Under the pieces are notes generated by a model. That model was not told the DNA's origin and did not search any database. It saw nothing but the letters and a program-made list of their open reading frames with translations. 57,351 bases of DNA from Acidobacteriota bacterium (GTDB lineage: Bacteria > Acidobacteriota > Thermoanaerobaculia > Multivoradales > JAHEKO01), in the NCBI GenBank assembly GCA_022561975.1, contig JADFQD010000005.1:1-57351 (forward strand), written 5' to 3'. Position 1 is the first letter of the stretch. Each line of letters starts with the position of its first letter. The position numbers were made by a program, and so were the translations under genes. This document shows, in pieces, positions 44,525 to 54,145 of the stretch.

Positions 44525-46273
44525 TCATCCGCTGCCCGCGTCAACACTTTGCGAGACGAAGGAGGCGGCGGTTCCGTATTCATCCTGGATTCCGACGCCG
44601 ACGATATGTCTTCCGCGTCGCAGTAGCAGGCTCGCTTCGTAGGCGTAGTGTTTGTTCTGGGCAGTCTCGAAGTCCTGTGTCGGGATCTCAATCGAGATTT
44701 GATCCTGCTGTACTTCGGCGATGCCACCCCTTTCGTCCATCGCGGTGAAGTAGATTCTCACACGGCCCTGGTAGAGGGTCCCGCGAGGGACCAGCACGAT
44801 CTTCTTGAGTGGAATCTGAATCAGGAAGGGTGCGGCGAAGTTGTCCTGGTGGACGCTCGGTTCACCGACGCTGAGGCGGACATCGAGCGGGTTGACCTGA
44901 TAGCCGTGGCGCAGGCTCGAGACCGTCCTCTCGCTCATCCGCTGGGACAAGGACTTGTCTCGATACCCGGCGCGATGGCGTACGTTAAAGCGCTTCTCGA
45001 GCGTCTTGACCTCGACTTCGTGAAAGCGTCCGTCGCCCGCGCCTGAAGGGGAATAACCCAGAGAATAGTAGTTCTTGAAATCGGACGCGACACGATCGAG
45101 ACCTCGTCCGATATCGTTGGTGTTGACGATCGCGGTGCCGCCGGTACGCTCCGCGATGAACTGAATGGAACTCTGCAAATTGGACAGGTTGAGTGAATCC
45201 GCGAACGCTCCGCCTCCGTCGATACTGCTTGCCCTGGCGTTCTCAGCGTCACCCGCGGTCAGGGATTGAAGCCCGGAGGCGTCGATGGTGTAGAAGGTGA
45301 CGCCAGCGGCGTTTGCCTGGTTGGCCAGTTCCTTGAACTGGCGCGTGGCGTCGAAGTCCTGAGACTCGAGCACGGCGGACATGTACTGGAATTTCTGCCG
45401 GATCACGAAAAACAGGTCCCTGGCGGGCACCATCGGCAGGCCGTCGCTGGCGTAGAGAAGTGCCTTGCGGCCAGGCAGCCCCGAGAGCGATTGGACCGTG
45501 TCCCTCATTGCGGCGAGAGTGAAACGAAGGTCGTTCGCGACGGACGACGCATGCTGTCGCGTACGCAACATCACACCTTCGGGCGAGTCGGCGTTGTCGA
45601 TGGCCCTCAAAATGTCGCGGCGTTCCCTGTTGGCCTGAAGCCTGAAGCCGGTGAGTTTTTCGAGTTCATTCAGGGTCGCGGCGATCAGTCTGGGGTTATC
45701 GGTAAAACGATGGCGGATGTTGAGCGTGCGATCGTAGGAAACCAGCATGACGCGATCGCTGCGTTCGAGTTGGAGTAGGAACTCACGCAGTCGGTTGAAC
45801 ACGCGATTCCTGTGAAACGGTTCGATGTTGAAGTTGTCGATGTAGACAACGAGGTGCAGGCGTTGAGCCTCGGGGACTTCTTGGAGGGGAATGAGCGGCC
45901 GTCTGCGATCCGGCGCCTGTGCGATCTCGCCCTCCGTTTCCGGCCGGTCCGACTTGATCGCCCTGACCGGGCGGCCGTCGGCGACCGCGGAGAAGTTGGT
46001 GATGAGTACGCGCCGGCCATCCTCGTAGACCTCGAAGTCCTCTCGCACGAGGCCTGATACCGGGTTGCCCTTCTTGTCGGTGACAAAGACCTCGATATTG
46101 ACGACGTTGACGTCTACGACTTCGAAGAAAGGACTCTCCACTTCCTGCGCCGCCAGGGCGGAACCCAACAGCAGCGCAACCGCCAGTCCGGGAATAACGC
46201 GGCTTCGTCGGATCACGGTTGGGTTCTCGAAATCAGCCGGAACGCGGCACGAGCGTCCGGAGGAGAGTGTCAT
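44525..46273 (-). CDS. VWFA-related (Acidobacterial) secreted protein
   Basis: A 582-residue protein. Signal peptide (VIPGLAVALLLGSALAAQ) followed by the conserved VNIEVFVTDKKGNPVSGLVREDFEVYEDG segment and a von Willebrand A-like region (LHLVVYIDNFNIEPFHRNRV, RSDRVMLVSYDRTL; GLPGRKALLYASDGLPMVPARDLFF). This is the VWFA-related Acidobacterial family (TIGR03436 type), characteristic of the phylum. Surface or periplasmic; function unknown. It lies 31 bp upstream of the selenoprotein gene on the same strand and diverges from the phosphatase-family gene with a 72-bp gap. Confidence 0.9.
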   Translation of the reverse strand: MTLSSGRSCRVPADFENPTVIRRSRVIPGLAVALLLGSALAAQEVESPFFEVVDVNVVNIEVFVTDKKGNPVSGLVREDFEVYEDGRRVLITNFSAVADGRPVRAIKSDRPETEGEIAQAPDRRRPLIPLQEVPEAQRLHLVVYIDNFNIEPFHRNRVFNRLREFLLQLERSDRVMLVSYDRTLNIRHRFTDNPRLIAATLNELEKLTGFRLQANRERRDILRAIDNADSPEGVMLRTRQHASSVANDLRFTLAAMRDTVQSLSGLPGRKALLYASDGLPMVPARDLFFVIRQKFQYMSAVLESQDFDATRQFKELANQANAAGVTFYTIDASGLQSLTAGDAENARASSIDGGGAFADSLNLSNLQSSIQFIAERTGGTAIVNTNDIGRGLDRVASDFKNYYSLGYSPSGAGDGRFHEVEVKTLEKRFNVRHRAGYRDKSLSQRMSERTVSSLRHGYQVNPLDVRLSVGEPSVHQDNFAAPFLIQIPLKKIVLVPRGTLYQGRVRIYFTAMDERGGIAEVQQDQISIEIPTQDFETAQNKHYAYEASLLLRRGRHIVGVGIQDEYGTAASFVSQSVDAGSG

Positions 46274-46345
46274 TCTACCATCGGCCCACCATCTGGCGCT
46301 TCTTGGCTTGGGCTCTCCCGCGAGTGACTGCTAAGGTCATGCGTC

Positions 46346-48820
46346 ATGCGCGCCGCCGTCGCAGCTTTGATATTGCTCTTGGTGGCCTCGACCCTATGGT
46401 TGTTGTTCGCCTGGGTACCGGCGGACGGAGCGCTCCATGCCTGGAAGGCTTCCGGCGGAACGCTTGCCGTTCCCCGGAAAGGCATCTCGTTCTTGCCGCG
46501 CTGGTCCTACGAGCGCGCGCCGGCTTCGCGTCTGCGAACCGAAATCCAAGCGACGTCGAAAGAGGGCGCTACGGTCGCAATCGAGCTCGACTGGGACCCG
46601 GCGCCCGGCGTCTACCGGCTCTCCTCCGGGGAGGATGTGCGATCCGGATTCCGGGACCGGGTCGCCGATGCCGTCCGGGCTGCACTCGAGAGAGTCTCGT
46701 TCGCCTGTTTCGTGCCGGAGATGATCCAGCACGAGAGCGGCTCACTCGCGCACTGCCCGCCGAACCTGGCGCTATTGTTTTCCGGCGCCGTCGCTTCGGT
46801 CACCGGCGCCGATGCCGGGCGTCTCGGCGTGACCTTCGTGCCGGAGTCGCAAGCACTGCGGGAATTCATCCTCGCTTCCCTGGCTGGCAAGCTCGAGCCG
46901 GTTCGGCAAAAGGTCCTCGTGCTCGGCTTGGACGGACTCGACTGGGATCTCGTGTTGCCCTGGGTGCGATCCGGCAAGATGCCCAACCTGGGTCGGTTGA
47001 TGGCCGCCGGCTCTTGGGGCGAGATGGAAACACTGGTTCCGACCCTGTCACCGCTCATTTGGACGACCGTCGCGACCGGAGTGAGTCCGGATCGTCACGG
47101 CATTTTGGATTTTGTCGAGAAGGAGCCCAGGCGCGGAACTCTGGTCCCGATCACCGGCCGAAATCGGAAGGTGCCCGCAGTCTGGAATCTGGCGTCCGCT
47201 CTAGGGCGAACCGTGGGGGTCGTAGGCTGGTGGGCGACTTGGCCGGCCGAGCAGGTTCGCGGCGCGATGGTTTCGGATCGGCTCTACTACACGCTCACCC
47301 AGGGGATTTCGGAGGCGGTTTTGCGCCGGGATCCGCCGGAGATGATCTTTCCCGGAGAGATCGCTGCGGAGGTCATCGCTCTTCGAGACCGGGCGGTCGA
47401 GGAAACCAACTGGGCGGCTGTGCGCCAGTTTATGGACGTTTCCCAGGAGCGCTTCACGGAAGCGGTCGCGGCGAACCGCGGGATGGAAGATCCGGTGGAC
47501 GGCTTTCGCCGTATTCTCGCGGCCAGCCGGACCTACCTCGGCGCTGGGCTTCGGCTCGCGGAAGATCATCCCGATCTCCTGATGGTCTATCTCGAAGGGA
47601 CCGACACCATAGGGCATCTCCTGGCTCCCTACATGTCGCCGCCCACTCTTGAGGTCGATCCGGCGCTGGCTGCGATCTATGTGCAGGCGGTACCCAAGTA
47701 CTTCCAGATCGTCGATCGCTGGATCGGACGTTATCTCGAGCACTACAAGCTCTCCGAAAGTGCCGTCATCGTGGTTTCAGACCATGGCTTCAAGTGGCAC
47801 GAGGGCAGACCGCGAGGCCTCTCGGGCACCTCGGGTCCGACGGCTCCGCTGTGGCACGATCCCGACGCGGCCTTCGTGGTCGCCGGCCGGGGTGTCGAAC
47901 GGCGCGGACGGGTCGGCTCGAAGGCTTCGGTTTACGATATCGCGCCGACGGTCATGGCTCTTCTCGGATTGCCGGGCGCCGCCGGTTGGTCGGGCCGGGT
48001 TCTGCCGGGTTGCGAGGAGTCCGCACTCGAGCCGATTGATTACCAGCCGTTGGTGCCTCCAGCATCGTATCGTCCCCAGCTTGGGGGGGAGGCGACACCG
48101 GTGGATCCGGAATTTGTTGCCAAGCTCAGGGCTCTTGGCTACCTGGGTGGCGGTGGAGGGACCCCGATCTCGACCGCGAGCGCGCCACCGGTTCGAGCCG
48201 ACGTCAAGGACGGCTTCGAGGACAGTAGCGAAGGCTCGCCTCCCAGCACGAGCCAGGCGCCGACGCGTGGTCAGCTCAACAACCTCGCGGTCGTCAAGAT
48301 CAACCAGAAGGAGTACGAGGAAGGCGAGCGCCTACTTCGTCAGGCGATCGCCCTGAGCCCGGCGTACCCGTCGCCCCACTACAACCTCAGGCGGATCTAC
48401 ATGGAGACCCAGCGCTATGACGACGCCGACCGCGAGCTGTGGATCGCCGTTTCCAAGGGCCTGCGTGACCCCGAGCGTACGGTCGATCGAGCCGCGGCGG
48501 ACTACGACAATCTTGATCTGCAGGAGCGAACCGTGGCGCTTCTGACAACGGCCATCGAGCGCTTCCCCGACCACGAGCCCTTCTGGGTGCATCTTCTCGT
48601 GGCTTTGATCCGCACCGAGAAATGTGCCACCGGAAAAGAGCTCGGAACTCGAGCTGCGCTGCGTTTCTCCGACAGTGCGCCCGTCCATGCCTTCTACGGC
48701 TTGGCGGCGGCCTGTGTCGGCGATGTGCCGACGGCCCGTGTCGCCATTGGGCGCTCCCTCGAGATCAATTCCGATCAAGCCAAGCTGCGCCGTACCCTGG
48801 CCGAGTTACCCCCGGGCTGA
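46346..48820 (+). CDS. alkaline-phosphatase-superfamily phosphodiesterase with C-terminal TPR
   Basis: An 824-residue protein. A signal-like hydrophobic N terminus (AALILLLVASTLWLLFAWV) precedes a type I phosphodiesterase/nucleotide pyrophosphatase domain: LGLDGLDWDLVLPW (metal-binding Asp), PNLGRLMAAGSWGEMETL and SPLIWTTVATGVSPDRHGILDF (nucleophile Thr region), EGTDTIGH and VVSDHGFKWHEG (metal ligands). TPR units follow from about 650 (LNNLAVVKINQKEYEEGERLLRQAI). Probable substrate is a phosphodiester or phosphonate-type anchor on the cell surface; not specified by sequence. Gene starts at ATG 46346 with AAGG upstream. Confidence 0.85.
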   Translation: MRAAVAALILLLVASTLWLLFAWVPADGALHAWKASGGTLAVPRKGISFLPRWSYERAPASRLRTEIQATSKEGATVAIELDWDPAPGVYRLSSGEDVRSGFRDRVADAVRAALERVSFACFVPEMIQHESGSLAHCPPNLALLFSGAVASVTGADAGRLGVTFVPESQALREFILASLAGKLEPVRQKVLVLGLDGLDWDLVLPWVRSGKMPNLGRLMAAGSWGEMETLVPTLSPLIWTTVATGVSPDRHGILDFVEKEPRRGTLVPITGRNRKVPAVWNLASALGRTVGVVGWWATWPAEQVRGAMVSDRLYYTLTQGISEAVLRRDPPEMIFPGEIAAEVIALRDRAVEETNWAAVRQFMDVSQERFTEAVAANRGMEDPVDGFRRILAASRTYLGAGLRLAEDHPDLLMVYLEGTDTIGHLLAPYMSPPTLEVDPALAAIYVQAVPKYFQIVDRWIGRYLEHYKLSESAVIVVSDHGFKWHEGRPRGLSGTSGPTAPLWHDPDAAFVVAGRGVERRGRVGSKASVYDIAPTVMALLGLPGAAGWSGRVLPGCEESALEPIDYQPLVPPASYRPQLGGEATPVDPEFVAKLRALGYLGGGGGTPISTASAPPVRADVKDGFEDSSEGSPPSTSQAPTRGQLNNLAVVKINQKEYEEGERLLRQAIALSPAYPSPHYNLRRIYMETQRYDDADRELWIAVSKGLRDPERTVDRAAADYDNLDLQERTVALLTTAIERFPDHEPFWVHLLVALIRTEKCATGKELGTRAALRFSDSAPVHAFYGLAAACVGDVPTARVAIGRSLEINSDQAKLRRTLAELPPG

Positions 48821-48933
48821 GCAATCCTTCCGATGGGCTTGCCGAGGGGCCTCCCCGAAGGCCCGAATCGAAGCCCCAGACCGACTGTCGCGAGGTCGGC
48901 TGGAGGTCATCGTGTAGAGTGGGCGAGCAGGAA

Positions 48934-49719
48934 ATGAACAGGGCCCTAGCTCTTTGCGTTGTCGTCCTCTTCTTCGCGCCCGGCCCCTCCGCCGAGGCTA
49001 CGGGAAAAGACCGGCTCAAGCTGGCCCGCGCGCAGCTTGCCAAGGCCGAGGTGCTACTCGAGAAAGCCGACTTCGAAGGCGCCGAGAGGCTCTTCCGCAA
49101 GGCGATCGCCACCGAGCCCGAGCTGCCGACGGCTCATCTCGGGCTCGGCAAGGTGCTGGTGAGCCAACAGCGCTACGAAGAAGCGCTGGTCGCCCTCGAG
49201 GAAGCCGAGAAGCGGTTCGTGGCGTGGGAGCAAGCGACCCATATGGCCGGTCTGGTCAAGCGGCAAATAGCCGAACGCCAGAAACAGAGCCTTAGAGACC
49301 TACAAGCTGTCCTGGAAGACCGCGGCGGTCGACAGGGCATCACGGCACGAACAGGGCCAGGACCGGGTCAGTTGACACCGGAGAAGATCGAAACCGAGCA
49401 GTTCCTCTTTCGAGAACAAAGAGAGATGGAAGCCTTCGAAGCCATCCCGGCGCAGGTCTTCTACCTGGAGGGTATTTCCTATCTGCGCACCAGACAGCGC
49501 AGCCAGGGTATCGAGGCGCTGGAGGTCTGCCTGCTCATCGATGACCGCTACCAACTTGCGCATTACAACCTCGCGGTCGCCCGCTTCACACGCGGCGAAC
49601 TAGACCTGGCGCAAACTCATCTTGCCGCGGCGATCGCGCGCGGAGTCGAACCGGATGCGAGGTTCGTAGCCGACCTGGAGCGCGCCATCGACTCGCGCCC
49701 GGTCGCCGTCGAGCGGTAG
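48934..49719 (+). CDS. secreted TPR protein
   Basis: A 261-residue protein from the ATG at 48934 with signal peptide LALCVVVLFFAPGPSAEA and TPR units (LEKADFEGAERLFRKAIATEPELPTAHLGLGKVLVSQQRYEEALVALEEAEKR; later FYLEGISYLRTRQRSQGIEALEVCLLIDDRYQLAHYNLAVARFTRGELDLAQTHLAAAI). It follows the phosphatase-family gene by 113 bp on the same strand and converges with the VWA-like gene. Probably an interaction scaffold in the periplasm. No enzymatic motif. Confidence 0.8.
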   Translation: MNRALALCVVVLFFAPGPSAEATGKDRLKLARAQLAKAEVLLEKADFEGAERLFRKAIATEPELPTAHLGLGKVLVSQQRYEEALVALEEAEKRFVAWEQATHMAGLVKRQIAERQKQSLRDLQAVLEDRGGRQGITARTGPGPGQLTPEKIETEQFLFREQREMEAFEAIPAQVFYLEGISYLRTRQRSQGIEALEVCLLIDDRYQLAHYNLAVARFTRGELDLAQTHLAAAIARGVEPDARFVADLERAIDSRPVAVER

Positions 49720-49722
49720 TAA

Positions 49723-52700
49723 CTACCGGGTCGGAAGCGCGACCTGCGCGCCTCCCCAAAGCCCCGATGCAAGCTCTTCGACTGTGACGGCGAGCCGGCT
49801 CGAAGCCTGAGCCGGCCACTCCACCGGAAAGGCGTAGATCCACCCCGCGGCCGCCTCCTCGAGCCGCTCGCTCCGGTGCACCACCGTGGGCTCGGCGCCA
49901 GCGGCCACCACGGCGACCGAGACCCGCAGAAGGGCTCCCGGACGAACAAGTGGCGCCAGCGAGCGGAAGTGGACCGTCACCTCGACCTCGGCGGACAGCT
50001 TCTTGCCCTCGTCGGCGGCAGGTACGGTCGAGCCGAGTGTCAAGTCGACCTCGAGGTCACCCTTCTCCATCGAGCCCCCGAGCAACCGTCGCGCCCTCGC
50101 TTCTGCCTGTCCCTCCGAGGTGGCCGAAGTAACGATCTCGGTGGTCTTCAACTCGATACCCGGCCGCCGAGCCTCGAGCTCGAGGGTGTGAGCCGCCCCA
50201 TCCGGCGACCGCGCCACTTGATAGGTGAGCAAGTACCAGCCGGACGACGCGTCCAGAGCCTTTGCCAGTCCTGCGGGTCCGATCACAACATCGCCGCCGC
50301 TCGGCTCCGCCAGGTTTCTCTGCGCGTCGATGGGGTTGACGAGCAGAAAGTCCGTTTCCACCGTATGGATCGCATCGGTGCTCGCGGTCAAGAACGAAAA
50401 GAACTTGTCGGTTCTCAATTCCGCGGCGAAAGAGGCACTGCCGGTGGTCTGACCGGCGACGGTCACCACCCGCCAGCCGGTGCTGGCCAGCTCGCGGCCG
50501 AGGGCGTTGACGCTGGCTTCCTTTCTCTTCGACCTGAGATCTTCGCGCAGTTGGGAGACGTTATGGGGCTCCAACCTCCCGACTACGGGCGCATAAAACG
50601 CCGCCGGATCCTCATCGAAGCCGGCGCCGACCACCACGAGTAGCCCGGCGCGCTGGCCGGTCTCCCTCTGCGCCCAGAGGCGAAGCTGGTTCAGAGCCCG
50701 CGAGATGATCACGTGTTCTTCCCCCGCCGCCACCCGTGCGGCAAGGGTCACGCGGCTGCTGGGAATCTGCGCAGGATCGTCCTGCTCGTTCTGGGCTTCG
50801 ATCTCGGTTAGGGTCATGCGATCGGGAATCTGGCGAACTTCGTTGACGAAGCGGCGCCGGATTCGTTCGATGGCATGGACAGCAGTCTTGCGGGCGGCGA
50901 CTTCGTCGAACGCGGTCGACAACTCGTGCAGGTCCCGGGTCGGTCCCACCACGGATCGAACCTCTTGCTTCTCGGCTACGACCACTTCCACCGGCCCCAG
51001 GGCGGCGAGCCGACCCAGCTCTCCTTTCACGGCTCGAAGAGCCTGTCTCTGGTCAAAGCCTCCGCCGATCGTGCGGTTGACGTACACGGTCACAGGAAGC
51101 GCCTTGGCATCGGCGATCGGGGTGTCGGGTGTCACGGCATCCGTCTGCGGGGATGCCGGAACCGCGGCCTCTGCGTTCGCTTCCGTGATCTCGATCGGGG
51201 CCAGTTGAGCGACTGGAGCAACAGAGGCAAGCTCCAGTACCGTGACCGGCTTGCCGTCCTCGAGAACCTCGAAATCCTCGGCAGAGAGATCCAGCACTGG
51301 GCGACCGTTGGCATCGAGTGCGCTGACCACAACCGTCATCGCAGTGATGTCGAGACGCTCGATAGCCAGACCTGCGATGTCCGGTACCTCAGCTGTTTCA
51401 GCCAGCTCCAATTCGGCGCGCGCCCACACGGACTCTGAACTCACCGGAGCGTCCTCACTGCTCCCGGCCAGTCGGACCCCGGGGGGAAGCGTGTCGGCCA
51501 GCCGGCTGGGGTTCCATTTCTCGGAAAACCATGCAATGCACTGTGCGTCCAGTAGCTCGCGTACCCTTGCCAAACTGCGTGACATGGCTTCCATGTTGAG
51601 GGCGGGCAACCCCGCGGGCCAACCGTCTTCCCGCCGTTTGCCGTTACGCAGCACGACCAGGGGTACATTGACCTCCGCCAGGTACTCGCGCGCCTGGCGC
51701 GGGCTGAAGCGGCTGCCGTCGCGCTTGTGCACGTTGTTCCCAAGAATCAGAACCACCGCTCGACGTCGAGGTCCGGCAGCGGCAACCAGACCGGACGCCG
51801 CCACCGCGTCGGCAATGCGAGGCTGTCCCGGGACGTCGGCCAGCCCGAATTTGAATAGCAGCTTCAACCAGTTCGGCCGCCCCGCCCCGAATCCGTTGAC
51901 GCGATGGAGGCCCTGGTCGGGCGCGACATACCAAAGACGGTCGGCATCGAAGAGCGAGGCCTTGGACTTGAGCCATGAGTTTCTGGGCTTGGGTTCGCTG
52001 GATTTGCCGCCGCTGCGAACCGCTTGGTCGAAGACCTTGGTACTCGCACTGGTGTTTTCCAGCCGCCCGCGATCCCACCCGGACGCTCGCAAGGCCAAAT
52101 AGGCGGCTCCGGGGTCGAGCACGATCACGACCTCGAAACCGCTCTTTTCGACGCGCTCCGCGGCTTCGGACCAACCTGCGGCTGTCGATTCACAGGGCGC
52201 CGCGATCTTGGCATCTGACACCAGCGGCACCGCGTGGAGCGCAACCAAGGTTTGTTCGGCGAAGCCGCCGGTGACCGCCACCGACTCGACCCGGCGGCCA
52301 TCGGGAAACACGGCCAGAGCCACGAGTATCTGCGACTGGCCCGGCTCGGGGCAAGGGAATCGCACCAACCGTCCGCCGGCGGCGATCTCAGGCTGGGATC
52401 CAGCCAGAGTGACTTCGAGCTCCACCGGATCCAGTCGCTCGGGGTGCGTCCAGCCGATCCGCGCTTCGCATTGCCGTGAGCCGGTCGGCGGCAGAGGAAC
52501 TACTTCGAGCTCGGCCTCCTGACCCGGGCGATTGACCCAGCGCTCGGTCCGCTCACCGCTCTCCCGAACCAGTTCGAGGAGATGCACATGGGGGTCGGCT
52601 CCCAAGTCAACGGTGCAGGTCGCGTGCTCGGCGCTCACCGTGCATTCACGTTCGCCGTCCAGGTAGAGCTCCGCCGGTTGCCCTTCCGGCCCGAGATCGA

Positions 52701-52830
52701 CACGCACCTCCAACTCACCCACCACCAAACCGGTCGGATAGGTCAAGATTCTCATTGACCCGACGGCTGGAACTGCTGTCGTCGCGAACGCGAGGATCGC
52801 CACCGAACCCACGAAGCGCGCGAAGCTCAT
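49723..52830 (-). CDS. large secreted VWA-like protein, paralogue of 30712-32064
   Basis: A 1035-residue protein with a signal peptide (VGSVAILAFATTAVPAVGS). N-terminal half parallels the 450-residue protein of the 30.7-kb operon (see that entry). The second half contains the VWFA-related signature TAMTVVVSALDANGRPVLDLSAEDFEVLEDGKPV (about 560-600) as in Acidobacterial VWFA proteins, followed by a VWA region (AGLLVVVGAGFDEDP) and an Ig-like C terminus. The ATG at 52830 has GAAGGAGAA upstream; the TTG listed one codon earlier is less likely. It follows the TPR gene at 52898 by 67 bp on the same strand. Confidence 0.85.
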   Translation of the reverse strand: MSFARFVGSVAILAFATTAVPAVGSMRILTYPTGLVVGELEVRVDLGPEGQPAELYLDGERECTVSAEHATCTVDLGADPHVHLLELVRESGERTERWVNRPGQEAELEVVPLPPTGSRQCEARIGWTHPERLDPVELEVTLAGSQPEIAAGGRLVRFPCPEPGQSQILVALAVFPDGRRVESVAVTGGFAEQTLVALHAVPLVSDAKIAAPCESTAAGWSEAAERVEKSGFEVVIVLDPGAAYLALRASGWDRGRLENTSASTKVFDQAVRSGGKSSEPKPRNSWLKSKASLFDADRLWYVAPDQGLHRVNGFGAGRPNWLKLLFKFGLADVPGQPRIADAVAASGLVAAAGPRRRAVVLILGNNVHKRDGSRFSPRQAREYLAEVNVPLVVLRNGKRREDGWPAGLPALNMEAMSRSLARVRELLDAQCIAWFSEKWNPSRLADTLPPGVRLAGSSEDAPVSSESVWARAELELAETAEVPDIAGLAIERLDITAMTVVVSALDANGRPVLDLSAEDFEVLEDGKPVTVLELASVAPVAQLAPIEITEANAEAAVPASPQTDAVTPDTPIADAKALPVTVYVNRTIGGGFDQRQALRAVKGELGRLAALGPVEVVVAEKQEVRSVVGPTRDLHELSTAFDEVAARKTAVHAIERIRRRFVNEVRQIPDRMTLTEIEAQNEQDDPAQIPSSRVTLAARVAAGEEHVIISRALNQLRLWAQRETGQRAGLLVVVGAGFDEDPAAFYAPVVGRLEPHNVSQLREDLRSKRKEASVNALGRELASTGWRVVTVAGQTTGSASFAAELRTDKFFSFLTASTDAIHTVETDFLLVNPIDAQRNLAEPSGGDVVIGPAGLAKALDASSGWYLLTYQVARSPDGAAHTLELEARRPGIELKTTEIVTSATSEGQAEARARRLLGGSMEKGDLEVDLTLGSTVPAADEGKKLSAEVEVTVHFRSLAPLVRPGALLRVSVAVVAAGAEPTVVHRSERLEEAAAGWIYAFPVEWPAQASSRLAVTVEELASGLWGGAQVALPTR

Positions 52831-52897
52831 CAAGATTCTCCTTCTATCTGTCGGATCCTCCAGGCTCCGAGTAGCTCAAACTCGTTCCTACTCGAGG

Positions 52898-53809
52898 CTA
52901 CTGAAGGTAATTGAGCATTTCCCGCGCGCCGGCAGCGTCGGGGTCTTCCGGGGTCAGCTCGAGGAATCTCGCGAGGTGCACAGCCGCCTTTGCGTTCCGC
53001 CCCTGGTTGGCCAGACACAACCCCAACATGTAATGGCCGCGAGGGTGGTCGGGGTTTGCGCTGATCGTTGCCTCGAAGGCAGCCTGCGCCGCCGTCGTCC
53101 CGCCCTCGTTGAACAAGTCCATTCCCTGCTTGAAACGACTTGCCGCCGCCAGCTGCGGGTCGGCTTCATCGAGAGCAACCCGAGCCTCTGCTATCTTTTC
53201 CTCGTCCCCGAGATCCCTGAGTATTTGGTAGCGTAGACTGAGATACTTGGTGTTGTCGGGCTCGAGTGCTACTGCCCTCTCGGCTGAGAGTAGTGCATCG
53301 TCTTGGCGTTGTTCGGTCAGCAGAACCCGAGCGAGGGCGGCATGCGTCGGGGCGAGGTCGGGATCGAGCTCGAGCGCTCCCCGGAACTTCGCCTCGGCCT
53401 GTGTCAGGTCGCCGTCTTTGGCCGCCGCGGCGCCCTGGTTGAACATCGCCGGCGCGCCTTCCCTGGCGGCTTTGGCCGACAGCACCGTGAAGTTCATCTC
53501 AGACTCCTTCCCGACATCGACCGCGAAACTGGTCTCGAACGGCGCGAACCCTTTCTTGTCCAGCTGGTAGACGTAGGTCGCAGTGGCCTCGTCGAGTTCG
53601 ATGCGGTATCTCCCTTTGGTGTCGGTTTTGGTTTCGAACAGAATCGTCGTCTTGTCCAGGTCCTGGACCTTGATCTTCATGCCGACCACAGGCTCTCCGG
53701 TTTCGTCAACGACCGTACCGATGACCCGGGCCTCGTTGGCGGCGAAGAGAACGGCTGCTGTCAGTCCCACGACTGTGGCCAGGCCGAGGGTGAGAGTTTG
53801 TCTGGTCAT
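52898..53809 (-). CDS. secreted protein with carboxypeptidase-regulatory-like and TPR domains
   Basis: A 303-residue protein starting at ATG 53809 (GGAAGG upstream). Signal peptide (LGLATVVGLTAAVLFAANE), then a carboxypeptidase-regulatory-like beta sandwich (VIGTVVDETGEPVVGMKIKVQD ... TDTKGRYRIELDE, about 25-95), then TPR units (DGDLTQAEAKFRGALELDPDLAPTHAALARVLLTEQRQDDALLSAERAVALEP and others). It likely belongs to the same operon as the downstream VWA-like gene. Function unknown; both domains are protein-interaction or surface modules. Confidence 0.82.
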   Translation of the reverse strand: MTRQTLTLGLATVVGLTAAVLFAANEARVIGTVVDETGEPVVGMKIKVQDLDKTTILFETKTDTKGRYRIELDEATATYVYQLDKKGFAPFETSFAVDVGKESEMNFTVLSAKAAREGAPAMFNQGAAAAKDGDLTQAEAKFRGALELDPDLAPTHAALARVLLTEQRQDDALLSAERAVALEPDNTKYLSLRYQILRDLGDEEKIAEARVALDEADPQLAAASRFKQGMDLFNEGGTTAAQAAFEATISANPDHPRGHYMLGLCLANQGRNAKAAVHLARFLELTPEDPDAAGAREMLNYLQ

Positions 53810-54145
53810 GGTGCTTCTGCCTTCCCGCTCTTGAACCTGTAGTCTTGCCGGTCCCGGCCACGGCATTCTACCAACCGGAGGCCACTGCAGCCCGGGTAGC
53901 GGAAGAACTCTTCGGTGGCGTCCTCAAAACCAAGGTTCTCTAGGCCGAGGGTCACAGATTGCCCTCCGTATCGACCGTCCGATCTGTCGGTTTGTAGCGG
54001 TCGAGCTCCGTCTCGACCGTTCGGACCAGTCGCAGCAAGACGGTCGACACGGAGGTCGACCGCTACAAATTACCTCTAGGGGCCGAACGCCATAACGCGA
54101 GCGTCGCGACGTCACCCACGGGCTGCTAGGGTCCGGTCGCGCGGT
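53810..54145. other. intergenic region containing a long hairpin repeat
   Basis: A 336-bp gap between two minus-strand genes. Apart from the palindromic repeat at 53991-54069 (listed separately) I see no supported gene; the short ORFs in the track are shadows. Confidence 0.5.
53991..54069. repeat. 79-bp hairpin repeat with 29-bp arms
   Basis: Left arm TTTGTAGCGGTCGAGCTCCG... (53991-54019) and the reverse complement of the right arm (54041-54069) agree at 27 of 29 positions, separated by a 21-base loop. It encodes nothing. A palindromic repeat of a different family from those at 5-98 and 8842-8969. Confidence 0.8.
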
